Source of the DNA: Bacteroidota bacterium
GTDB lineage: Bacteria; Bacteroidota; Ignavibacteria; OLB7
Reading direction: 5' to 3'
DNA length: 64,000 nucleotides
Assembly: GCA_018266795.1 (NCBI GenBank)
Contig: JAFDZV010000006.1
Span: 124,001 to 188,000 of the forward strand
In this document: in pieces, positions 59,073 through 64,000 of the stretch
Layout of the letters: each line of letters begins with the position of its first letter
How positions within the stretch are numbered: the stretch's first letter is position 1
The notes under the pieces: model-generated
Told to the model about the DNA's origin: nothing
Database searches by the model: none
The model's input: the letters and a program-made list of their open reading frames with translations, nothing else
Program-made: the position numbers and the translations under genes

Positions 59073-59104
59073 CAAGAATACGATAACCGGGTGCGATCGT
59101 GCAA
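59073..59104 (-). promoter_or_regulatory. Candidate promoter of the kdsA-kdsD-lptC operon
   Basis: On the minus strand TTG, 21 bases, then TATTCTTG (7 of 8 with TAnnTTTG). The -7 element ends 6 bases before the kdsA ATG, implying an almost leaderless mRNA. The positional match supports it moderately. Confidence 0.5.
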
Positions 59105-59146
59105 CCACGCTCGCGGGCTGCGGCGGGCCCCCTCGAAGCCGCCAAG

Positions 59147-59185
59147 AAAAACTCCCTGACGGCATGTTCGCCCTCAGGGAGTTTT
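59147..59185. terminator. Perfect 12-bp hairpin terminator after the barrel/Ca-repeat gene
   Basis: AAAACTCCCTGA (59148-59159) pairs perfectly with TCAGGGAGTTTT (59174-59185), loop 14 bases. Both strands have an A/T-rich end; for the minus-strand gene at 59215-60672 the minus strand ends in TTTTTC, making a good intrinsic terminator upstream of kdsA. Confidence 0.85.
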
Positions 59186-59214
59186 CGTGAAACGATACGA
59201 TGCTCGACCGGCGA

Positions 59215-60672
59215 TTAACGGCCGCGCTCGCCGACTGCCGGCACCAGCGGATCGGAGCCGCGAAGCACTTCCTCGCCGTCGCTGATACCATCGTCGTCGG
59301 TATCGGCACGCAGCGGATCGGTACGGCGTCCCGGCGTGAGAATCTCCTGGCCGTCGCTCAGGCCGTCGCCGTCGGTGTCCGGATTGAGCGGATTCGTCTT
59401 GTACGTATTTACCTCCAGGCCATCGCTCAGGCCGTCGCCGTCGGTGTCCGGGTTGAACGGATCGGTGTGGGTTACGTTCAACTCCAGCCCGTCGGGGATG
59501 CCGTCGCCATCGCTGTCCAGTTCCGGGGTGAAGAGATTCTCCCCCTTCTCTATGAGCTCGTCGCCGAGATGAAGCGAAGGAGCGTAGCGAACGCTCAGGA
59601 ACGGAGTGGTGCGGTTGTCGCCGCGCGATGCGCGATAGAAGATGTGCTCCAGATACTTCAGGCCAACCTCGATATCGAAGTTCCTGAAGTTCCGCAGGAT
59701 CAGACCGCCGTTCACATCCTCGCCGGCAACTTCGAGATGCGCGATGTAGTCGTCGAAGCGATACCGGAACACGAGGAGCGGGTTCAGGCCGAGATCGTGC
59801 AGCCCGGAGGTATCGGTCCGCTCGTTGGCGAAGCTGTAGAAGAAGTTCAGGTACTTGGAGATCGGGCCGGAGCCTGCATACTGGCCGGAGCCGAGGCCGA
59901 TGCCCGCGCTGAAGCCCTGGCGGGTGACGTAGCGAACCTCGCGCTGATGCTGCGGGATGCCGGGAAGCATCTTCATGCCGCGCACGTAGGAGTTGGTGTC
60001 CAGCGGAGGTGTACGGTAATTGCTGGTATCCACCAGACCGCGTCCCGCGTAGTTCGTGTCCACCATCGTCTGCATCGTTACCCAGGTCTCGAGGTCGTTT
60101 CCTCTCAGATCCGGATAGGCCTTCTGGAGCACGGCGCGCATTTCGTTGCTGTCGAGCTTGCTGCCGAACCAGTATCCAACCACCACGCTGAAGGAGTTCT
60201 TCGGGGTGTAGATGCTGTTGTCCGCCTGCAGCAGCTTGAGCGGGTTGAAGTCGCGATCGGCCGAGAAGATGCCTTCCCAGCCAACCGATGCGCTCCAGCG
60301 GGAGGAGTCCGTACCGAAACCGGTTTCACCGATCCGGGGATTCCAGAACAGATAGGGAGAGAGCGAACCGGCGCGTGAATACGAGAGGCCGAGACGAATC
60401 TGCCACAGGTCCAGCGATACCTTCAAACGGCCATCGAATGAAGAATCGAAGGCGACATTGTGGTCAGCCTCGACCGGATCGAGCTGGCTGCGGAGCGGGC
60501 CGGTTACCGAACCGCCCACCATGATGCGCCAGTCGTGATACTGCTCGAAGACGTGACGCATCTCGAAGACCTGTGCCCTCGCAGAAGGGGCAAGGCCAAC
60601 GAGCGCAGCAACAACCGTTGCCGCAGCAACAGCAGCGCAATGCGTCCGTTTGCACATACGTACAAGGCTCAT
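59215..60672 (-). CDS. Outer-membrane beta-barrel-like protein with C-terminal thrombospondin type-3 calcium repeats
   Basis: A 485-residue exported protein. The signal peptide (TVVAALVGLAPSARA, cleaved before Gln) is followed by a beta-strand-rich region with PRIGETGFGTDSSRWSASVGWEGIFSA, NSFSVVVGYWFGSKLD, GFSAGIGLGSGQYAGSGPISKYLNFFYSF and FRNFDIEVGLKYLEHIFYRASRGDN. The last 100 residues hold three or four repeats of D-x-D-x-D-G-x-x-D-G-x-E with the sequence DSDGDGIPDGLE, DTDGDGLSDGLE, DTDGDGLSDGQE and DTDDDGISDGEE, typical calcium-binding TSP3/'thrombospondin type 3' repeats that often link a barrel to an OmpA-like domain. No OmpA domain follows; the protein ends GERGR soon after the last repeat. 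Start chosen for the signal peptide; the frame is open from 60720. Confidence 0.75.
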   Translation of the reverse strand: MSLVRMCKRTHCAAVAAATVVAALVGLAPSARAQVFEMRHVFEQYHDWRIMVGGSVTGPLRSQLDPVEADHNVAFDSSFDGRLKVSLDLWQIRLGLSYSRAGSLSPYLFWNPRIGETGFGTDSSRWSASVGWEGIFSADRDFNPLKLLQADNSIYTPKNSFSVVVGYWFGSKLDSNEMRAVLQKAYPDLRGNDLETWVTMQTMVDTNYAGRGLVDTSNYRTPPLDTNSYVRGMKMLPGIPQHQREVRYVTRQGFSAGIGLGSGQYAGSGPISKYLNFFYSFANERTDTSGLHDLGLNPLLVFRYRFDDYIAHLEVAGEDVNGGLILRNFRNFDIEVGLKYLEHIFYRASRGDNRTTPFLSVRYAPSLHLGDELIEKGENLFTPELDSDGDGIPDGLELNVTHTDPFNPDTDGDGLSDGLEVNTYKTNPLNPDTDGDGLSDGQEILTPGRRTDPLRADTDDDGISDGEEVLRGSDPLVPAVGERGR

Positions 60673-60998
60673 GCGAAATCCATCATGCATACGGGAAAGT
60701 GCAATGCCGATGTACCCCAAGCATCATCGGCATCAGCGAAGCATCGTGTGTCCTCGATGTTCCGCGGTACGTTCCGGCAGTAAACCGGATGCGATCTGAC
60801 AGATGCTTCCACCAGGACCAAACCGCGTATCGGCCGAAGGCCGCGCAGTGCTTCACCGGCAGAAGCTCCAGAAGATGGCCACCGCGCGGAACACCGGTTC
60901 GAACGCTCCCCAATGAACGTTCGTTCCAGCCGCGCGGCCATCGGAATCATGATGCGTGAACGTGACGAAACAGGATTCGCCCCGGCCCGACGTGGTAT
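60673..60998. other. Intergenic region upstream of the barrel protein gene
   Basis: About 326 bases between the barrel gene and the end of the DUF494 gene. The frames present give no protein-like product. No promoter matching the TTG-N20-TAnnTTTG pattern was found, and no repeats of the heptad families. Confidence 0.5.
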
Positions 60999-61448
60999 TC
61001 AGTGGACCGTGTCGTGCGAGTTCAACATCAACCTGCTCCCTCCGAAACTCACATCTCCGGATTCGGCGAGCAGCGAACTGACAAGCTCTTTCACCTCCGG
61101 CACGCCCAGCGCTTGATAGCCGCCATGTTGCGCGCGATTGATGATCATTTCGAACTCCCCTTCATTGAGAAGGCCGATCTGCATCATCAGCAGAAGGTAA
61201 CCATAGGCTTCGGTACGGAACAGCATACGCTCCGTATCGTGCAATATGCGAAAGGACCTCGGTGACCTGGTGGCGTCTGCCTCTGTGCCGAAGACCGCAC
61301 GGTCAGCAATCCAACTGAACGCCATACCGATTTCAGCATCGGTGTATCCATTGGACGCCAGACCCTTCACGTCTATCGACTCGATTGGAATATCCTTGCG
61401 GATTTGGTTGATGAGGTAAAGGATGATCTCGATAATCCTCTCATTCAT
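60999..61448 (-). CDS. DUF494 (Smg-like) family protein
   Basis: A 149-residue protein resembling the DUF494/Smg family: NERIIEIILYLINQIRKDIPIESIDVKGLASNGYTDAEIGMAFSWIADRAV at the start, then RSFRILHDTERMLFRTEAYGYLLLMMQIGLLNEGEFEMIINRAQ, matching the family pattern of R-(F/I)-x-T-x-E-E followed by GFLLFLxQxGxLxxxxxExVI-R. The role of DUF494/Smg is unsettled (the gene often neighbours dprA or fmt/def). The start is MNERII at 61448; a second ATG four codons upstream exists. A promoter-like site lies at 61569-61599, giving a leader of about 110 bases. Confidence 0.72.
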   Translation of the reverse strand: MNERIIEIILYLINQIRKDIPIESIDVKGLASNGYTDAEIGMAFSWIADRAVFGTEADATRSPRSFRILHDTERMLFRTEAYGYLLLMMQIGLLNEGEFEMIINRAQHGGYQALGVPEVKELVSSLLAESGDVSFGGSRLMLNSHDTVH

Positions 61449-61568
61449 TAGTTCGCCCATGAATAGGTCCCGTCATACAGGACCGTGACCAGGTCATCCT
61501 CCCTACTCCTCGTCGAAAACGAGGCCGCTCGATGGACATCGCCGACGTGAGGGCATCATCAGCCGGTG

Positions 61569-61599
61569 CGAAGATAGGGTGAAGATGTCATTCAGTCAA
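61569..61599 (-). promoter_or_regulatory. Promoter of the DUF494 gene
   Basis: On the minus strand TTG, exactly 20 bases, then TATCTTCG (7 of 8 with TAnnTTTG). It sits between ybeY and the DUF494 gene on the same strand; the DUF494 mRNA leader would be about 115 bases. Confidence 0.55.
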
Positions 61600-61623
61600 C
61601 GTAAAGGGGGGCGGCCCCGAACT

Positions 61624-62049
61624 TTAATCATCCCGTGAAATTATGCTCAGATAGCGATCCTCGAGGCTTCTCATCGCCGCCCGCTCCGTCTCGGTGGCAT
61701 CCTCGTGGCCGGCGAGATGAAGTGTTCCGTGGATCGCGAGACGCTGCACCTCCTCGTACAGCCCCACGCCGAACTCAGCCGCCTGCTCGCGGGCACGATC
61801 CACGCTGATGTAGATTTCCCCCTCTAACGGATCGTTTTCCAAGGGAAACGTGATTACGTCGGTATAGTAGTCATGCCCCAGATGTTCGCGATTCATGCCG
61901 AGGAGCTCCTCGTCGCTCACCAGAATCACCCGCACCTCCCCCCGCCGGATCTTCTCTCCGCGCAATGCCGCCGCCACGCCAGCTGCAACAGGCGCGCGGC
62001 GCAGGCGCGTGTTGGGATGCGCGTTGATAATCGTAATTGTATGCTTCAT
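61624..62049 (-). CDS. ybeY: Endoribonuclease YbeY (rRNA maturation)
   Basis: A 141-residue metal-dependent RNase acting in 16S rRNA 3-prime-end processing and ribosome quality control. LVSDEELLGMNREHLGHDYYTDVITFPL, EGEIYISVDRAREQAAEFGVGLYEEVQRLAIHGTLHLAGHEDATETERAAMRSLED are typical. The usual zinc motif HGxLHLxGYDH is present as HGTLHLAGHED: two His ligands are intact, the third position is Asp, with a His two residues before it. A Bacteroidota-type loss of the third His is known (GYKD in relatives), so a functional enzyme is likely. The start at 62049 fits; the frame extends to 62064. Confidence 0.88.
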   Translation of the reverse strand: MKHTITIINAHPNTRLRRAPVAAGVAAALRGEKIRRGEVRVILVSDEELLGMNREHLGHDYYTDVITFPLENDPLEGEIYISVDRAREQAAEFGVGLYEEVQRLAIHGTLHLAGHEDATETERAAMRSLEDRYLSIISRDD

Positions 62050-62210
62050 GCGGGAATCGGGCACGGACGGAACACGTCGGGGCCGCGCGATCGGAGCGGC
62101 CGCAGCCTATCGTGTCCAGCGATGCGTTACTGAAATGCGGAGTGCGGGAACCGCGGGCGTTGCGCTCAGAGAGCGGCCGGGAATAGCCGTTCGCCGAAGC
62201 CGGCAACGAA

Positions 62211-62621
62211 TCAGGAGGGGATGTTCTCGGCAAGTGCAAGCTGCATTGCCGCCAGCAGTAGCGCCGGTTCGAGAGAGCTGAAGTCCGAGGCAAGCGTGGC
62301 ACGATTCACATTCGCGAAGAGCGAGCACGTACCGGATGCACCAACAACGAGCCCCGAGATACGGTCCCCTTCCTCGGCAACGAAGATCACTTCATCCGGC
62401 TCCACCGGAACAAAGCGGGCAACATCGTGCAATTCGAAGTAGCCATGAACGGTATGTGCGGAGAGCACCAACGATTCGGCGCCAACGGGCGTCAGCGTGA
62501 GAACGATCGATGACGCGCCAGCGCCTCCGCCGATCGAGAGAATCGTCTCGGCGCCGTTCGCCTCACGACGCGCGCCCAGGATGCCCGCGATGGCATCGAT
62601 GACATCAGGAGTAAGCTTCAC
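62211..62621 (-). CDS. Hypothetical protein
   Basis: A 136-residue protein with a GTG start. It is predicted alpha/beta: helix VIDAIAGILGARREANG, strand AETILSIGGGAGASSIVLTLTPVGAESLVLSAHTVHGYFELHDVARFVPVEPDEVIFVAEEGDRISGLVVGASGTCSLFANV, and a C-terminal helix EPALLLAAMQLALAE. The composition (many Val, Ala, Ser, strand-rich core) suggests a compact beta protein. No signal peptide or known motif; family unrecognised. It lies upstream of ybeY on the same strand with a gap of about 160 bases. Confidence 0.6.
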   Translation of the reverse strand: MKLTPDVIDAIAGILGARREANGAETILSIGGGAGASSIVLTLTPVGAESLVLSAHTVHGYFELHDVARFVPVEPDEVIFVAEEGDRISGLVVGASGTCSLFANVNRATLASDFSSLEPALLLAAMQLALAENIPS

Positions 62622-62757
62622 TGCTCCAGCATTTGAGGGCTATGAACACGGACCAGGTGAGGATTCCCCGTCCGCATGTGAATGCACGTACCGTTCGATA
62701 CGCGAGGAATATAGCCAAGGTGCCGCCCTCCGCAAAATTGTGCTGTTGCTCGTCGGG

Positions 62758-62869
62758 CTTGGGGCTTTGGTTTTGGAGCTTGGTTCTTGGGGCTCGGTTC
62801 TCGGAGCTTGGTTCTTGGAGCTTGGTTCTTGGGGCTTTGGTTTTGGGGCTTGGGGCTTGGAGCTTGGTT
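62758..62869 (+). repeat. CTTGG heptad tract, sixteen units
   Basis: Sixteen consecutive 7-base units, each a variant of CTTGGnn (for example CTTGGGG, CTTTGGT, TTTGGAG, CTTGGTT, CTCGGAG). It is the largest heptad tract of this family in the window and the reverse complement of the CCAAGnn tracts at 37.7 and 38.3 kb. The G-runs make a quadruplex conceivable on the plus strand. Confidence 0.88.
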
Positions 62870-62887
62870 TCGGTACCGAGCGCCCTC

Positions 62888-62961
62888 TCTGTCACCGTGG
62901 AAGCATAGGTCGCTCCCTGCGGGGAGCTCGGGATCGTTGGAGACCGCGCTTCTACAGATAG
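62888..62961 (-). mobile_element. Partial, reversed relative of the 134-bp TIR element
   Basis: The right end CTACAGATAG (62952-62961) and a block upstream of it (TCGCTCCCTGCGGGGAGCT) are shared, in reverse orientation, with the copies at 37760-37893 and 38065-38198. The other terminal repeat is missing, so this copy looks truncated. Confidence 0.5.
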
Positions 62962-62999
62962 GGCGGAACCTGGCAATCAATCCGCTGAGAGCCCGAAGA

Positions 63000-63194
63000 A
63001 CCAAGACCTACAGCGAGGCACAGCCGAGCGTACCAACAACCATGACCTACAGCGACGCGCAGCCCAGCGTACCAACAACCATGACCTACAGCGAGGCACA
63101 GCCCAGCGTACCAACAACCAAGACCTACAGCGACGCGCAGCCCAGCGTACCAACAACCAAGACCTACAGTGAGGCGCAGCCGAGCGTCCTAACA
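63000..63194 (+). repeat. Tandem array of five 39-bp repeats
   Basis: Five units of exactly 39 bp, each ACCAAGACCTACAGCGAGG followed by CGCAGCCGAGCGTACCAACA with a few substitutions (ACCATG for ACCAAG in units 2 and 3; GACGC for GAGGC in others). The length is a multiple of three, so one frame reads a 13-residue repeat, but there is no start or gene context for it. The last unit covers the stop codon of the downstream amidase gene. Relatives of the unit occur singly at about 34568-34655 (two) and reversed at 37631-37670. Confidence 0.85.
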
Positions 63195-63989
63195 CTCGTA
63201 CATGTCGGGCCGCCGATCGGCGAAGAGATCGTTGAATGCATTGAATGCCTTCCCGCGCGTTGCAACCGGATCAGCATCGGCAACGATCCCCCGGGCCTCC
63301 GTCGGATCGGCGATGGAGAGAATCGCGCCGTTCATCCCGGTGATCCGGCTCTCGCCGGTGAAGCGAAGGGTCTCGCCGTTGCTGGTCTCCTCACCCGCAC
63401 GGTTGGCGGTAACCACAATAACCTTGTTCTCGATCGCGCGCATCGCCATCGCAGGCCCCCAGAGAGAGGCCGCGGCAACCAGATTCGATGGGTGCGCAAT
63501 CACATCGGCCCCGCGCAGCGCAAGCGTGCGCGAGGATTCGGGGAAGCGCCAGTCGTAGCAGATCATCGCGCCGATGCGATACCCCGCCCACTCCACCACG
63601 AAGAATCCGCTGTCCCCGGGCTCGAACACCAGATGCTCCTTGTAGAACAGATGGGTCTTGCGATAGACACGGGCGCTTCCGTCGGGAAGGGCGATCAGCG
63701 CTGCGTTGAACAGACGGTCGCGCGCATCGCGTTCGGCGAAGCCACCCACAACAACGGTCTGATGTTCCGCAGCATAGCCGCGCATCCACGAACAGAATGC
63801 GCCGCGCTCCGGATCCTCCGCCAGCGGCAGCAGCTCCTCCCGATCGGTAAAGAAGTAGCCGGTGTTCGCCAGTTCCGGCAACACCAGGAGATCGGTGCGA
63901 ACGGTACGGGTCAGTACATCGATCGTCGCAAGGTTGTCCCGGATGCCGGCGCGAACCGGTGAGTACTGTATCGCTGCCAGTGTAATCAT
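63189..63989 (-). CDS. Carbon-nitrogen hydrolase (nitrilase superfamily amidase)
   Basis: A 266-residue enzyme of the nitrilase/omega-amidase superfamily that hydrolyses a C-N bond. The catalytic triad is visible: Glu in LLVLPELANTGYFF (about 39), Lys in RVYRKTHLFYKEHLVF (about 110), Cys in GAMICYDWRFPESSR (about 144). ITLAAIQYSP at the start and AHPSNLVAAASLWGPAMAMRAIENKVIVVTANRAGEE complete the family signature. The WRFPE and KTHLF details resemble Nit2-type omega-amidases and agmatine/carbamoyl amidases; the substrate is open. It ends in the 39-bp repeat array. Confidence 0.87.
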   Translation of the reverse strand: MITLAAIQYSPVRAGIRDNLATIDVLTRTVRTDLLVLPELANTGYFFTDREELLPLAEDPERGAFCSWMRGYAAEHQTVVVGGFAERDARDRLFNAALIALPDGSARVYRKTHLFYKEHLVFEPGDSGFFVVEWAGYRIGAMICYDWRFPESSRTLALRGADVIAHPSNLVAAASLWGPAMAMRAIENKVIVVTANRAGEETSNGETLRFTGESRITGMNGAILSIADPTEARGIVADADPVATRGKAFNAFNDLFADRRPDMYEC

Positions 63990-64000
63990 GTTCGATAACG

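Larger units (their letters stand above)
62622..63188. other. Repeat-filled intergenic region before the amidase gene
   Basis: About 570 bases with no gene: a CTTGG heptad tract (62758-62869), a reversed partial copy of the TIR element (62888-62961) and most of a five-unit 39-bp tandem array (63000-63194). A long plus-strand frame through this region translates mostly repeats and is not credible as a gene. Confidence 0.75.

Noticed and set aside
62787..63962. Long plus-strand frame across CTTGG heptads, the 39-bp array and the amidase region
   Set aside because: It opposes a well-supported nitrilase-family gene on the minus strand, and its first part is pure repeat translation.

Overview
This 64 kb window (about 60% G+C, gene-dense) looks like chromosome from an uncultured or little-studied member of the Bacteroidota/Chlorobiota/Ignavibacteria group; a 'Kapabacteria'-like genome is my best guess. 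The evidence is: three secreted proteins ending in type IX secretion (T9SS) sorting domains; choice-of-anchor-D and SBBP repeat proteins; a TonB-dependent receptor-like protein; a Kdo/heptose lipopolysaccharide gene set; the gene order rplM-rpsI-rpsB-tsf-pyrH; and promoters of the Bacteroidota type (TTG, about 20 nt, TAnnTTTG). I saw no rRNA, tRNA, CRISPR array, phage or intact insertion sequence. Region by region: 1-8.2 kb holds an outer-membrane-like protein fragment, a Xer recombinase, a 1,588-residue T9SS surface protein and rimO. 8.4-14 kb holds a small Cys-rich ORF overlapping a GWxTD protein, then a three-gene cassette (GspS-like ATP-grasp ligase, lipoprotein with a Ser/Gly/Arg tail, DUF1517-like protein), then a VOC protein. 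14-25 kb holds a metallopeptidase/beta-propeller/beta-barrel fusion, a five-repeat Myb-like DNA-binding protein, a lipoprotein, a TlpA-type thioredoxin, a T9SS protein, nfo and a membrane protein. 24.5-37 kb holds gmhA-dacB, rho with a long leader, an SBBP-repeat T9SS protein, a Tat-exported multicopper oxidase and topA. 37-46.5 kb holds a NUDIX hydrolase, a repeat-filled spacer, a glycosyltransferase, a YfhO-type membrane protein, rlmD and a TonB-type receptor. 46.5-64 kb, almost all on the minus strand, holds ppa, two 2Fe-2S ferredoxins, a lipoprotein with a ubiquitin-like partner, pyrH/tsf/rpsB/rpsI/rplM, hutH, tpiA, kdsA-kdsD-lptC, an OmpA-less barrel with thrombospondin-3-type Ca repeats, a DUF494 protein, ybeY, a hypothetical protein and a nitrilase-family amidase. 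Functionally, envelope construction dominates: LPS core precursors (gmhA, kdsA, kdsD), LPS transport (lptC), peptidoglycan trimming (dacB), T9SS cargo and outer-membrane barrels. The rest is central information processing (S2, S9, L13, EF-Ts, UMP kinase, Rho, topoisomerase I, RimO, RlmD, YbeY). Two features stand out. The first is the ATP-grasp/lipoprotein/DUF1517-like cassette at 9.95-13.5 kb, a candidate peptide-ligation system resembling E. coli YgiC/YgiB and YjfC/YjfM. The second is that many intergenic spacers contain degenerate tandem repeats with an exact 7-bp period in several unrelated sequence families (GTCAGTG, CTTGGnn, nTCATAn). These occur with a 134-bp terminal-inverted-repeat element and a 39-bp tandem repeat. 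Functional calls come from reading motifs by eye; no database search was run.
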